In this document: in pieces, positions 15,360 to 24,359 of the stretch
Position numbering within the stretch: position 1 is the stretch's first letter
Layout of the letters: each line of letters opens with the position of its first letter
Assembly (NCBI GenBank): GCA_024641655.1
Contig: JAHECR010000015.1
Coordinates: 1-64,000, forward strand
DNA length: 64,000 bases
Direction of reading: 5' to 3'
Source of the DNA: Acidimicrobiaceae bacterium
GTDB taxonomy: Bacteria; Actinomycetota; Acidimicrobiia; Acidimicrobiales; UBA8592
The notes under the pieces: generated by a model
Databases searched by the model: none
What the model saw: only the letters and a program-made list of their open reading frames with translations
Told to the model about the DNA's origin: nothing
Made by a program: the position numbers and the translations under genes

Positions 15360-16718
15360 CTACAGACTCTCGATCAGCTTCTCGACCCGTTCGTCGTAGG
15401 CCTTGAAGGGGTCCTTGCACAGCACGGTGCGCTGGGCCTGGTCGTTGAGCTTGAGATGCACCCAGTCGACGGTGTAGTCACGCTTGCGTTCCTTGGCCCG
15501 GCGGATGAACTCGCCCCGCAGGCGCGCCCGGGTGGTCTGTGGGGGGTATTCCACCGCCTGGGCGATGTCGGCATCTGCGCACATGCGCTCGACCATGCCG
15601 CGGTTCTGCATCTTGTAGAACAGGCCCCGCTCGCGATTGACGTCGTGGTACTGCAGGTCGAGCAGCCCCACCCGGGCATCCGCGAGCTCGAGGCCATGCT
15701 TGTTCCGGTAGGCCTCGACGAGGTGGTACTTGTTGACCCAGTCGCACTCCCGCTGGAGCAGCAGCGGGTCCTTCTCGATCTGGGAGACGCAGTGCTCCCA
15801 CATCTGCAGGGACTGCTTCTCCTGCGGCGACAGCTCGCGATGCTCCGCGTACTTCATGGCCCGTTCGAGGTACTCGCTCTGGATGTCGAGTGCGCTGACC
15901 TCTCGCCCGTTGGCGAGGCGTACCCGGCGCCGACAGGTGATGTCGTGGCTGATCTCACGGATGGCCCGAATGGGGTTCTCGAGGGTCATGTCGCGCAACA
16001 CGACGCTCGGCTCCTCGAGCATCCGCAAGATGAGCGAGGTCGTCCCGATCTTGAGGTACGTGGAGTACTCGCTCATGTTCGAGTCGCCGACGATGACGTG
16101 CAGGCGCCGGTACTTCTCGGCGTCGGCGTGGGGCTCGTCGCGGGTGTTGATGATGGGACGGCTGCGTGTGGTGGCACTGGAGATGCCCTCCCACACGTGC
16201 TCGGCGCGTTGGCTGATGCAGTACATCGCGCCTCGTGCCGTCTGGAGGATCTTGCCGGCGCCGGCATAGATCTGCCGACTGACGAGGAACGGAATCAGCA
16301 CCTCGGCGTAGTTGCTGAGGTCGTCCTTGCGACTCGTGCAGTAGTTCTCGTGGCAGCCGTAGGAGTTTCCCGCCGAGTCCGTGTTGTTCTTGAAGAGATA
16401 GATCTCGCCGCGGATACCTTCCTCCTCCAAGCGCTGCTCGGCGCTGGCCAGCAGCTGCTCGAGAATCCGTTCGCCGGCCTTGTCGTGGGCGACCAGGTCA
16501 TAGATCGAGTCGCATTCCGGCGTTGCGTATTCCGGGTGCGAACCCACGTCGAGGTACAGGCGCGCCCCGTTCGCGAGGAAGACGTTGGAACTGCGACCCC
16601 ACGAGACCACGCGTCGGAACAGGTAGCGAGCGACCTCGTCGGGGCTGAGACGACGCTGACCCCGCAACGTGCAGGTGACCCCGTATTCGTTCTCGATGCC
16701 GAAGATCCGTCGTTCCAT
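15360..16718 (-). CDS. pafA: PafA, Pup-protein ligase
   Basis: A 452-residue ligase that uses ATP to join the C-terminal Glu of Pup to a lysine of the target protein. It has the carboxylate-amine ligase fold shared with Dop and glutamine synthetase. Visible are the Mg-binding GIENEYG (Glu9), the likely catalytic Asp57 in [16 protein letters not shown], and the shared motifs SYGCHENY and [16 protein letters not shown]. Unlike Dop it lacks the 30-40 residue insert after the first helix, which separates the two enzymes. It starts at ATG 16718 and lies 109 bases downstream of prcA in the same direction. Confidence 0.96.
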   Translation of the reverse strand: MERRIFGIENEYGVTCTLRGQRRLSPDEVARYLFRRVVSWGRSSNVFLANGARLYLDVGSHPEYATPECDSIYDLVAHDKAGERILEQLLASAEQRLEEEGIRGEIYLFKNNTDSAGNSYGCHENYCTSRKDDLSNYAEVLIPFLVSRQIYAGAGKILQTARGAMYCISQRAEHVWEGISSATTRSRPIINTRDEPHADAEKYRRLHVIVGDSNMSEYSTYLKIGTTSLILRMLEEPSVVLRDMTLENPIRAIREISHDITCRRRVRLANGREVSALDIQSEYLERAMKYAEHRELSPQEKQSLQMWEHCVSQIEKDPLLLQRECDWVNKYHLVEAYRNKHGLELADARVGLLDLQYHDVNRERGLFYKMQNRGMVERMCADADIAQAVEYPPQTTRARLRGEFIRRAKERKRDYTVDWVHLKLNDQAQRTVLCKDPFKAYDERVEKLIESL

Positions 16719-16827
16719 CAGAACGCCCGCCGTCTACCCATGACCCAACCGTAGTGCCTGTGCTGGGCGAACTCGCACCACAATGGCCGGAGCCATTGCG
16801 GCCGGCTGCGGCCGCCGGTGGCGGCGC

Positions 16828-17511
16828 TCAGGCCAGGAGGCCGGCGAGCTCATCGCCGTCGATACGCCGGAAGGTCCGTCGCTCGGGGCCGTGCGCGAGG
16901 ACCGCCACCTCCAGATCGTCGGAGGTGAAGGTGCGCTCGGTGCCCGAAAGTGCAGCCACGGCGGCGCGGATCGCAGCGCCGAGCTCCATGTCGGGCTCGT
17001 ACGCGGCCTCGAAACGTTCGTGGATCGCGTCGGCTTCGCCGCCTAGGACTGCGAAGTCGTGCTCGTCGTTGACGGTTCCGTCGTAGAGGATGTGGAACAT
17101 CTGGTCGTCACCGGCGTTGGGGCCAGGGGCGATCTCGGCGACCAGGATCTCCACCTCCATCGGCTTCATCTCGTGGGTGAAGACCTGACCGAGAATCTGG
17201 GCGTACTGGTTCGCGAGGCTGCGGGCATCGACATCGTCGCGGCTGAAGGAATACCCCTTCATGTCGGCGTGGCGGACGCCCGCGATGCGGAGCTGATCGA
17301 ACTCGTTGTACTTGCCGACACCGGCGAAGGCGATGCGGTCGTAGATCTCGCTCACCTTGCGCAGGGTGTTGGACGCGTTCTCCGCGACGATCAGGATGCC
17401 GTCGGCGTAGGTGAGGGCGATGAGGGCACGACCGCGTGCGATGCCCTTGCGGGCGTAGTCGGCGCGGTCCTTCATCACCTGTTCCGGCGCAACGTAGAAC
17501 GGCATGTTCAT
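16828..17511 (-). CDS. prcA: Proteasome alpha subunit PrcA
   Basis: A 227-residue alpha subunit that forms the outer gating rings of the 20S core. It begins MNMPFYVAPEQVMKDRADYARKGI, the actinobacterial alpha N-terminus that closes the pore, and has the family's conserved central strands (NASNTLRKVSEIYDRIAFAG). Its catalytic Thr is absent, as expected. ATG 17511 overlaps the prcB stop as ATGA, so the two subunits are made in stoichiometric coupling. Upstream in-frame codons to 18192 are a shadow of prcB. Its C-terminal end (LAGLLA) has no conserved tail motif I can see. Confidence 0.96.
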   Translation of the reverse strand: MNMPFYVAPEQVMKDRADYARKGIARGRALIALTYADGILIVAENASNTLRKVSEIYDRIAFAGVGKYNEFDQLRIAGVRHADMKGYSFSRDDVDARSLANQYAQILGQVFTHEMKPMEVEILVAEIAPGPNAGDDQMFHILYDGTVNDEHDFAVLGGEADAIHERFEAAYEPDMELGAAIRAAVAALSGTERTFTSDDLEVAVLAHGPERRTFRRIDGDELAGLLA

Positions 17512-18326
17512 CGCGCCACTCCCCCGTCGGATTCGCCGAGGAGTCGCCGGCGGTCCGCCATCACTACACCGAACAGCTCGGCCACCTCCTCCTGAGCGAG
17601 TCGTTCGAATCCATTGACGTCGATGGTTGCGATGATGGGATACACCTCGCGGATCAGGTCGGGCCCACCGGTCGCCGCGTCCTCGTCGGCTGCTTCGTAG
17701 AGCGCGTGCGCGGCCAGCGCAACCGCGGCGGCTCGGCTCTGGCCCTCGTTGTAGCCGAGCTTGATCACCGTCGTGGCGTGCATACTGCCCGACCCGGTGG
17801 TGGCAAAGAGCCGGTCCTCGTAGCGACCCCCGGTGATGTCGTACTCGAACAGGCGCCCGCGCCCACGGCGCAGGTCGTAGCCCGCGAAGATCGGGACGAC
17901 GGCGAGTCCCTGCATCGCCGCGGGCAGGTTGCCGCGGATCATCTGGCTCAGCTGGTTCGCCTTGCCTTCCAGGCTGAGCGCCTTGCCTTCGACTTTTTCG
18001 TAGTGTTCGAGCTGCAGCTGGAACAGCTTGACCATCTCGACGGCAGGCCCGGCCGCGCCGGCGATGGCAACGCCCGAATGCCGATCGGCCTGGAACACCT
18101 TCTCGATGGTGCGTTGACTGATCTGGTGACCGCTGGTCGCCCGGCGATCGCCGGCGATCACGACGCCGTCGGCGTATTTGACGGCGACGCACGTGGTGCC
18201 GTGAGGCACGTCAGCTGCAGAGAGCGCGTAATCGGCGAAGCCCCGCCGGCCCGCCGCCGACAGCAGGGCAGAGAAGTTCGGGCCCGGGTCGTTGTCGGGC
18301 GTGAAGCTCGGAAGCGATGGGAACAC
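17508..18326 (-). CDS. prcB: Proteasome beta subunit PrcB
   Basis: A 272-residue catalytic subunit of the 20S proteasome. A 43-residue propeptide ends at VPHG, after which Thr44 (TTCVAVKYADGV) becomes the N-terminal nucleophile on self-cleavage. The GSGSMHATTVIKLGY segment and the conserved RRATSGHQIS are present. The start is GTG 18326, five bases after the pup stop, with only a weak ribosome site, so it is probably expressed by coupling to pup. The pup-prcB-prcA order matches mycobacteria and streptomycetes. Confidence 0.96.
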   Translation of the reverse strand: MFPSLPSFTPDNDPGPNFSALLSAAGRRGFADYALSAADVPHGTTCVAVKYADGVVIAGDRRATSGHQISQRTIEKVFQADRHSGVAIAGAAGPAVEMVKLFQLQLEHYEKVEGKALSLEGKANQLSQMIRGNLPAAMQGLAVVPIFAGYDLRRGRGRLFEYDITGGRYEDRLFATTGSGSMHATTVIKLGYNEGQSRAAAVALAAHALYEAADEDAATGGPDLIREVYPIIATIDVNGFERLAQEEVAELFGVVMADRRRLLGESDGGVAR

Positions 18327-18331
18327 AGCTC

Positions 18332-18529
18332 TTACTGCCCGCCCTTTTGGATGTACGACTTGACGAAGTCCTCGGCGTTGGTCTCGAGCACCTCGTCGAT
18401 CTCGTCGAGAAGGTCGTCGAGTTCGGCCTTGAGCTTCTCGCCACTCTCGCTCGTCGTCGGGGCTTCGGTGACTTCGGCCTGTTCCTCACGGGCCGGAGCC
18501 GGCTTGCGGACGTGTTCGCGCTCAGCCAT
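18332..18529 (-). CDS. pup: Prokaryotic ubiquitin-like protein Pup
   Basis: A 65-residue modifier with the family's acidic helical C-terminal half (LKAELDDLLDEIDEVLETNAEDFVKSYIQKGGQ in part) and a disordered N-terminus. It ends in GGQ, so Dop must first deamidate the terminal Gln to Glu before PafA can ligate it. ATG 18529 is chosen because GGAGG lies six bases upstream; the upstream in-frame start at 18601 is not supported. It leads the pup-prcB-prcA operon, with a TACCAT -10 box at 18566-18571. Confidence 0.96.
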   Translation of the reverse strand: MAEREHVRKPAPAREEQAEVTEAPTTSESGEKLKAELDDLLDEIDEVLETNAEDFVKSYIQKGGQ

Positions 18530-18565
18530 CTGCTGCCTCCCTTGCTTGGGTTTCGATCCTGGCCG

Positions 18566-18571
18566 ATGGTA
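18566..18571 (-). promoter_or_regulatory. -10 box TACCAT of the pup-prcBA operon
   Basis: TACCAT on the minus strand lies 36 bases before the pup ATG, leaving a leader of about 30 bases with the GGAGG site. No convincing -35 is seen. Confidence 0.4.
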
Positions 18572-18721
18572 CCGACTTCGCCCGGTGAAGGCGTGGCGCA
18601 CCAGCCATCGGCCGACGTTACGGGCCCGACGACCGGCGCGGGTGCATGGTCGAGAGCCAGACGGACAACCTGGGTCCTCCCCCTGTTCGGTGTCCGAACG
18701 GGTGGCTCCGTCGACCCGGGT

Positions 18722-20233
18722 TCAGCCTCCCAGCGCTGCCAGGAGCTCACGAGGGGTCTCGCAGCGCGCGAACAGCTCCTCGACGTGGGCTCGGGTCCCC
18801 CGGGTCGGCTCCATCATGGGCACGCGACGAAGCGGCTCTCCCCCGATGTCGAACACGATGGAGTCCCAGTTGGCGGCGACGATGTCCTTGGACCACCGCT
18901 GCAGACAGGTGCCCCGGAAGTAGGCCCGGGTGTCGTCGGGTGGTGAGTAGACCCCCGACTCTGCGTCCCCGGGGTCGACGAGGCGCTCCACACCGAGCCG
19001 CGGGAACACGGCGCGTTCGGGACGGATGTCGTGGTACTGCACTGCCAGCGCCCTGACCTTGGCATCGGTGTACTCGAGCCCGTGTCGCTCGCAGTAGCCG
19101 TCGAGCAGGCGCTTCTTGGCGACCCAGTCGACCTGATCGGCAAGCGTCATGGGATCGGTCTCCAACCCGTTGAGCAGGTGTTCCCAGCGATCGAGCACCT
19201 CGCTGCCGACCGTCTCGCCCACCGCCTCGAGCCCCCCGCCGTCGGCGTACTTGCGGGCGCGGTCGAGAAGCTCCCATTGCACCTCGAGCGCGGTGACCTT
19301 CGATCCGTCGGCCAGCTCGAGCGGCCGGCTCAGGGTGAGATCGTGCGAGACATGGTGCATCGCCGCGACCGGCGCCTTGAACACGAACTGCCGTGGGAGG
19401 AACTCGTCTTCGACCATGGCGAGCACGATCGCGGTCGAGCCGACCTTCACGAACGTGGCGACCTGGCTCATATTGGCGTCGCCGCAGATCACGTGGAGGC
19501 GTCGGTACTTCTCGGCGTCTGCGTGGGGCTCGTCGCGCGTGTTGATGATCGGGCGCTTCAGCGTGGTCTCGAGCCCGACCTCCTCTTCGAAGAAGTCCGC
19601 CCGCTGCGTGATCTGATACGCGATCGCGGAGCCGTCCATACCCGGGAGCTCGCAGCCGACCTTGCCCGATCCGGTGAACAGCTGCCGGGTGACGAAGTGC
19701 GCCGTGGCGTGGGTGACGATCCGACCGAACGGGGTGGTGCGGTCCATCAGGTAGTTCTCGTGGCAGCCGTAGGAGTTGCCCTTGCCGTCGGAGTTGTCCT
19801 TGTAGACGATGATCTCCTCGCCCGGCGGCAGGATGCGCCGTGCCGCCTCCATCGCCCGCTGCATGATGATCTCGCCCGCGGCGTCGAAGCGGGTGACCGA
19901 GAGCGCATCGGCGCATTCGGGCGTCGACATCTCCGGGTGCGCGTGATCGACGTAGAAGCGGGCGCCGTTGGTGAGCACGGCGTTCACCAGATGGGTCTCG
20001 ATCTCCGGTGCCATCGCCCCGACGGGGGTGTACCCACGCGCGTCGTTCGCAGGACGTTCGTCCTCGAAGTCCCACGTCACCCGCGGCGCGGGACCCGCGG
20101 CCCCCGTGCGTTGGGTCTCGCTGATGTAGGCGTTGATCAGCATCGAGGAGGCCGTGATCGGGTTCGAGTCAGGGGTGCCCCGATGGAAGATCGCGTACTC
20201 GGTCTCGATGCCGCAGATCTTCGGGATCGCCAT
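18722..20233 (-). CDS. dop: Dop, deamidase/depupylase of Pup
   Basis: A 503-residue PafA-like enzyme that deamidates the C-terminal Gln of Pup and removes Pup from substrates. Motifs are CGIETEY near residue 7 and the catalytic-site Asp96 in [33 protein letters not shown] and [16 protein letters not shown] follow. An insert at about residues 40-77 (between ISETQRTG and APEIETHL) corresponds to the Dop loop that distinguishes it from PafA. It starts at ATG 20233 with GGAG upstream and follows arc by 22 bases. The depupylase role is established for the family. Confidence 0.96.
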   Translation of the reverse strand: MAIPKICGIETEYAIFHRGTPDSNPITASSMLINAYISETQRTGAAGPAPRVTWDFEDERPANDARGYTPVGAMAPEIETHLVNAVLTNGARFYVDHAHPEMSTPECADALSVTRFDAAGEIIMQRAMEAARRILPPGEEIIVYKDNSDGKGNSYGCHENYLMDRTTPFGRIVTHATAHFVTRQLFTGSGKVGCELPGMDGSAIAYQITQRADFFEEEVGLETTLKRPIINTRDEPHADAEKYRRLHVICGDANMSQVATFVKVGSTAIVLAMVEDEFLPRQFVFKAPVAAMHHVSHDLTLSRPLELADGSKVTALEVQWELLDRARKYADGGGLEAVGETVGSEVLDRWEHLLNGLETDPMTLADQVDWVAKKRLLDGYCERHGLEYTDAKVRALAVQYHDIRPERAVFPRLGVERLVDPGDAESGVYSPPDDTRAYFRGTCLQRWSKDIVAANWDSIVFDIGGEPLRRVPMMEPTRGTRAHVEELFARCETPRELLAALGG

Positions 20234-20255
20234 GCGGCAGTGTCTCCTGGGAGTG

Positions 20256-22073
20256 CTAGAGGTATTGGCCGGTGGCGACCCGTTCGATGGAACGGCCGCC
20301 TTCGGCTTCGGTGTCGCCCTGGAGCAACGTGCGGATGAAGACGATGCGCTCGCCCTTCTTGCCCGAGATCTTCGCCCAGTCGTCAGGGTTGGTGGTGTTT
20401 GGCAGATCCTCGTGCTCGCGGAACTCCTGACGAATCGACTGCAGCAGATCGTCGAGCACGAGACCGTGGAGACCCCCGTCGATGACCCGCTTGATGGCGA
20501 GCTTCTTGGCGCGCCGCACGATGTTTTCGATCATGGCACCCGAGGAGAAGTCCTTGAAGAACATGACCTCCTTGTCGCCGTTCTGGTAGGTCACCTCGAG
20601 GAACCGGTTGCGCTCCTCGACCGCATACATCTCCTCCACCGTCTGCTCGATCATGACGCGCAGAGCCTTGTCGATGTCGCCACCGCCGAGCTCGTCGATC
20701 GCCGAGCGGGCGATGGGGATCTCCGAGGTGAGGTAGCGGCCGAAGATCGACGCAGCGGACTCCTCGTTGGGGCGTTCGATCTTGATCTTCACGTCGAGGC
20801 GCCCCGGCCGCAGGATCGCCGGGTCGATCAGGTCTTCTCGGTTCGATGCCCCGATCACGATCACGTTCTTCAGGGTCTCCACCCCGTCGATCTCCGCCAG
20901 CAGCTGAGGCACGATCGTCGACTCCATGTCGGAGCTGATCCCGCTGCCACGGGTGCGGAACAGGGACTCCATCTCGTCGAAGAAGACGATGACGGGCCAG
21001 CCCTCCTCGGACTTCTCGCGAGCCCGCTCGAACACCAATCGGATCTGGCGCTCGGTCTCGCCCACGTACTTGTTGAGGAGCTCGGGACCTTTGATGTTGA
21101 AGAAGTAGCTCTTCGCCTCACCGTCACCCGACACCGCCTGCACCTTCTGGGCGAGGGAGTTGGCCACGGCTTTGGCGATGAGCGTCTTGCCGCACCCGGG
21201 AGGTCCGTACAACAGGATCCCCTTCGGAGCGGGCAGCTGGTACTGGGCGAACAGCTCCTGGTGCAGGAACGGCAGCTCCACCGCGTCGGTGATCTGCTCG
21301 ATCTGAGCGTCGAGGCCGCCGACGTCGGTGTAGCTCACGTCGGGTATCTCGGCGAGTACGAGCGCGTCGACCTCGGGGCGGGGCAGCTCCTCGACGAGCA
21401 GGTCGGCCCGGCTGGCGAGGAGCATCGTGGCGCCCGACCGGAGCGGTCGCCCGATGAGCTCGTCGACGAGCTCAACCACTCGTTCCTCTTCGGCGCGTCC
21501 GATGATGACGGCGCGCGCCCCGTCGGCGAGGACCTCTTTGAGGGTCACGATCTCGCCGGTCCGCTCACCCGAGCGCGCCAGCACTACGTTGAGCGATTCG
21601 TTGAGCACGACCTCCTGGCCGCGCTGCAGGTCGGTCCGGGTCAGGTCGGGATGCAGCGCCACGCGCATCTTGCGCCCGGAGGAGTGCACGTCGATGGTGC
21701 CGTCGTCGTTGTGGCCGAGGAACACGCCGTAGGCCGATGGGGGCTGAGTCAGCTTCTCGACCTCCTCGCGCAGCGCAGCGATGTGATCGCGTGCCTCCCG
21801 CAGGGTGTAGGTGAGCTTCTCGTTCTGGCTGACGGCCTGCGCGAGCTGCCCCTTGGTCTCGAGAAGGCGTTCCTCGAGGGTCCGCACCCGCTTGGGTGCG
21901 TCGTGCATCCGTCGACGCAGCGCGGTGAGTTCCTCCTCGAGGAGGCGCGCTTGTCCTCGCAGATCCGCGATCTCGGCCTCTGACGCCCGCAGTCGCTGCT
22001 CGAGCTCTGGCTGGTCGATGGGACTCACCTCCTCGATCGGGGTATGGGCGAACCCTACACCGGGGGCCGTCAC
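20256..22073 (-). CDS. arc: ARC/Mpa proteasomal AAA+ ATPase
   Basis: A 605-residue hexameric unfoldase that binds pupylated proteins and threads them into the 20S core. A coiled coil (about residues 20-90) captures Pup and is followed by an OB-fold region ([14 protein letters not shown]). The AAA domain carries Walker A GPPGCGKT and Walker [11 protein letters not shown]. The C-terminus ends GQYL, which matches the proteasome-docking tail of Mpa. The start is uncertain: GTG 22073 is listed, but a TAGGGT box at 22052-22057 lies downstream of it. GTG 22028, beside a GAGGAG sequence, may be the real start and would not affect the coiled coil. Confidence 0.95.
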   Translation of the reverse strand: MTAPGVGFAHTPIEEVSPIDQPELEQRLRASEAEIADLRGQARLLEEELTALRRRMHDAPKRVRTLEERLLETKGQLAQAVSQNEKLTYTLREARDHIAALREEVEKLTQPPSAYGVFLGHNDDGTIDVHSSGRKMRVALHPDLTRTDLQRGQEVVLNESLNVVLARSGERTGEIVTLKEVLADGARAVIIGRAEEERVVELVDELIGRPLRSGATMLLASRADLLVEELPRPEVDALVLAEIPDVSYTDVGGLDAQIEQITDAVELPFLHQELFAQYQLPAPKGILLYGPPGCGKTLIAKAVANSLAQKVQAVSGDGEAKSYFFNIKGPELLNKYVGETERQIRLVFERAREKSEEGWPVIVFFDEMESLFRTRGSGISSDMESTIVPQLLAEIDGVETLKNVIVIGASNREDLIDPAILRPGRLDVKIKIERPNEESAASIFGRYLTSEIPIARSAIDELGGGDIDKALRVMIEQTVEEMYAVEERNRFLEVTYQNGDKEVMFFKDFSSGAMIENIVRRAKKLAIKRVIDGGLHGLVLDDLLQSIRQEFREHEDLPNTTNPDDWAKISGKKGERIVFIRTLLQGDTEAEGGRSIERVATGQYL

Positions 22074-22327
22074 AGTCAGCGGTCAATCCGGTTCCCTTCG
22101 GAGGTCGTGTCGGCAGCTGCGCCCCGAAGCTGAAGGAGAACCGCACCCGGGAAACTTCGGGCCCTTCGACACCCGATCCCGGCCGATCTCAACCTAGGCT
22201 GCAAACGGCCGATACTGGCTGGGAGCAAGCGGTCCACCTCACCGTCGTGTGCACCTGGAGTGCGCGTCCGATCGGGTCCGGCGGCGTACACTGCTCGCTC
22301 GTACTGACGCTCGACGGAAAGGCAAAC

Positions 22328-22561
22328 ATGAAGGTCTGGATCGATCAAGACCTCTGCACCGGAGACGGCCTCTGCGAAGAGATCGCCCCCGACGTGTTCA
22401 CGCTTCTCGACGATGGCCTCGCCTACGTCAAAGAGGGCGGCAAGATCTTCTCCGACCCGGGTGGCCCCGAGGGCCTCGCCAACATCCCGGACGGCCAGGA
22501 AGAAGCCGTCATCGAGGCGGCCGAGGAGTGCCCCGGCGAGTGCATCTTCATCGAAGTCTGA
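22328..22561 (+). CDS. Small ferredoxin, probably [3Fe-4S] or [4Fe-4S] type
   Basis: A 77-residue acidic electron carrier. Cys10 and Cys16 flank a Gly where a fourth ligand would be (CTGDGLC), and Cys68 and Cys72 lie in CPGEC, a layout typical of the [3Fe-4S] ferredoxins that feed actinobacterial cytochrome P450s. No P450 is in this window, so its partner is unknown. ATG 22328 has GGAAAGG just upstream; the earlier in-frame start at 22247 lacks support. A TACACT -10 at 22287-22292 fits. It is divergent from arc and convergent with trmI, with a strong hairpin in between. Confidence 0.88.
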   Translation: MKVWIDQDLCTGDGLCEEIAPDVFTLLDDGLAYVKEGGKIFSDPGGPEGLANIPDGQEEAVIEAAEECPGECIFIEV

Positions 22562-22588
22562 TACGGCGTACGCGCAATCGACGGTGAC

Positions 22589-22615
22589 CGATGCCCGCCT
22601 TCCCGGCGGGCATCG
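22589..22615. terminator. Hairpin between ferredoxin and trmI
   Basis: CGATGCCCGCC pairs perfectly with GGCGGGCATCG over a five-base loop, an 11-base stem in the 76-base gap between convergent genes. There is no U-run, as is common in high-GC genomes, so it may end transcription in both directions. Confidence 0.6.
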
Positions 22616-22637
22616 TCGCGTCGACCACTCCGCTCGG

Positions 22638-23408
22638 TCACTCCACGCGACGCGCGTGGGTGAGGAACCCGGTGTGAGCGACCATGCGGTGATCGGGCCG
22701 CACCGCGGCGCCTTCGATGTGCCAACCCCGTTGGAGGATCTCGGTCGTGGCCGCGAGCTCATAGGGCCCCGCCGCGAGGACCTCCCGCACCTGAACCGCC
22801 TGAGTGATGCTCGGCGTGTAGGCGACGACGACCCCGCCGGGCAACAACACGTCGGCGAGCCGAGGGATGACGTTCCACGGCTCGGGGAGGTCGAGCACGA
22901 CGCGATCGATGTCGCGAGCGTCGATGGCCTCGTAGCTGTCACGGATCTCCACGTGGTACCGATCGAGCGCGGACTCGCCGAGGAAGCTCGCGACGTTCTT
23001 CTGCGCCCGCGACGCGAAGTCCTCGCGTAGCTCGTAGCCCACGATGTCGGCGCCGGCACGCAGCAACGCCATCGACAACGCACCGGACCCCAACCCGGAC
23101 TCGAAGACCCTCGCCCCCGGAAAGATGTCCGCGAGCATCAGGATCGGACCGATGTCCTTCGGGTAGATGACCTGTGCGCCCCGGGGCATCTTGAGCACGA
23201 CGTCTGACAGCGTGGGTCGGATCACCAGGTAGTTGGCGCCTTGGGAGGACGAGACCCGAACCCCTGCCGGGCCGCCGATGAGCGAGTCGTGGGTGATCAG
23301 ACCGGCGTGGCTGTGGAACTCCTTGCCCGGCTGCAGCGCGAAGAGATAGCGACGATCCTTGCGGTCGACGAGGAGCACGAGCTCCCCGGCTTCGAGGGGA
23401 CGGGACAT
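22638..23408 (-). CDS. trmI: tRNA (adenine-58 N1) methyltransferase TrmI
   Basis: A 256-residue SAM-dependent methyltransferase that makes m1A58 in the T-loop of tRNAs and normally works as a tetramer. An N-terminal beta domain (MSRPLEAGELVLLVDRKDRRY) is followed by a Rossmann domain whose SAM site is VFESGLGSGALSMALLRAG, and by DLPEPW, the catalytic-site motif of this family. I chose ATG 23408, with AGGAGA three bases upstream; the 75 codons upstream in frame are shadow. It lies close to arc/dop, a linkage also known in mycobacteria. Confidence 0.93.
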   Translation of the reverse strand: MSRPLEAGELVLLVDRKDRRYLFALQPGKEFHSHAGLITHDSLIGGPAGVRVSSSQGANYLVIRPTLSDVVLKMPRGAQVIYPKDIGPILMLADIFPGARVFESGLGSGALSMALLRAGADIVGYELREDFASRAQKNVASFLGESALDRYHVEIRDSYEAIDARDIDRVVLDLPEPWNVIPRLADVLLPGGVVVAYTPSITQAVQVREVLAAGPYELAATTEILQRGWHIEGAAVRPDHRMVAHTGFLTHARRVE

Positions 23409-23457
23409 CGTTCTCCTGGACTCGGGTCTGGGTGATTCGCGCCGAAGCTTCGAGACG

Positions 23458-23733
23458 TCAGCGGCTGGCACGGCGACGCGCCCGCCGCGCCGCCTTCTTC
23501 GTCGCCAGTGGGCTCTCGGACTCGTGCACGACGAGCAGGCGTTCGCCGGGCTCGAGGGTGCGGATGTACTTGGCCTCGGGCTGCCCGGTGCCCAAGAGGC
23601 CACCGATCCAGTGCAGCACCCACGCGGCACCACCCCAGTAGAGCCACTTCCGGTTCCCTCCGAGAAGGCCCGACAGGACCGCCTTGCGGCGCAGGAACGC
23701 CATCGGCCGCAGGAACCGCAGGAACGAACGCAT
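23458..23733 (-). CDS. Small basic membrane-associated protein
   Basis: A 91-residue protein of unknown function. It has a basic N-terminus (FLRFLRPMAFLRRKAVL), a short hydrophobic segment with aromatics (KWLYWGGAAWVLHWIGGLL, about residues 29-47) and a strongly basic end (KKAARRARRRASR). It starts at ATG 23733, one base after the stop of the 70-residue gene, which supports an operon with trmI. The segment around ERLLVVHES is soluble-like. I do not recognise the family. Confidence 0.65.
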   Translation of the reverse strand: MRSFLRFLRPMAFLRRKAVLSGLLGGNRKWLYWGGAAWVLHWIGGLLGTGQPEAKYIRTLEPGERLLVVHESESPLATKKAARRARRRASR

Positions 23734-23734
23734 G

Positions 23735-23947
23735 TCAGAACCGGCGGATCTCGACGATCGTCTTGGCGAGCTTGCCGCGCCGGCGACCGAGGAAGAAGAC
23801 GAGGAGCAGCAGCAGCACCCCAGCGACGATGCCCAGCTTCTTACCGAGGTCCTTCGCCGAGTGCGCCGCGGCATCGATGCCGGTCTGCAACTCGACGAGC
23901 TTGGACTCGAGGTCGTCGCGGGTGATCTTGGAATCAGTGGTGCTCAC
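23735..23947 (-). CDS. Small single-span membrane protein
   Basis: A 70-residue protein with an amphipathic N-terminal helix (ITRDDLESKLVELQTGID), one membrane span (LGIVAGVLLLLLVFFLG, about residues 38-54) and a basic C-terminus (RRRGKLAKTIVEIRR). It starts with GTG 23947, seven bases after the stop of the Holin-X-like gene. It forms a tight cluster with that gene and with trmI. The family is not recognised with certainty. Confidence 0.65.
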   Translation of the reverse strand: MSTTDSKITRDDLESKLVELQTGIDAAAHSAKDLGKKLGIVAGVLLLLLVFFLGRRRGKLAKTIVEIRRF

Positions 23948-23954
23948 GACTGTC

Positions 23955-24284
23955 TCAGTCCCGTCGCTCGTCGTCGAAGGTTCGCATCGCGCCCCAGACC
24001 GCCAACGCGATGGCCACGAGCAGCACGAGCGCAGCGAACCAGTAGTTCAGGAAGGTCAGGCCGTCGTCGAACGCGCCGACCTCGGCTTGCAGGAGCCGCA
24101 GCACCCCGAAGGCCAGGTAGGCGACCCCTATGCACACCAGGACCGCGCCGGCGAACCCGTAGGCGACCCACTTCCCGAGCGCGACGAGGGGGTCCTTGAC
24201 TTCCTGGACCGCATACTCCTGCACGAGCTGCTTGAGCTCGCCGGCCGTCTGGCCGGGTGACTTCGGTCGCTGATTGTCGGTCAT
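23955..24284 (-). CDS. Two-span membrane protein, Holin-X/DUF1469-like
   Basis: A 109-residue protein with an N-terminal helix (SPGQTAGELKQLVQEYAVQEV) followed by two membrane spans: about residues 40-64 (WVAYGFAGAVLVCIGVAYLAF) and 80-100 (NYWFAALVLLVAIALAVW). This architecture is that of actinobacterial phage-holin-family superfamily III or DUF1469 proteins, named for their topology rather than for a phage role. It is the first of three small membrane genes before trmI, with a GAGGA ribosome site next to the ATG. Confidence 0.7.
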   Translation of the reverse strand: MTDNQRPKSPGQTAGELKQLVQEYAVQEVKDPLVALGKWVAYGFAGAVLVCIGVAYLAFGVLRLLQAEVGAFDDGLTFLNYWFAALVLLVAIALAVWGAMRTFDDERRD

Positions 24285-24359
24285 GTCCTCGCTGCTCGAG
24301 TCGGGTTCGGCCGGTTCGGGCCCACCGTACTCGCTGGGTAGGGGCGCGCGTCGGGTCGG

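Noticed and set aside
22029-22073. Certain start of arc at GTG 22073
   Set aside because: A TAGGGT box lies inside this stretch and no ribosome site precedes 22073, so the start could be 22028; the longer form was listed only as outer limit.
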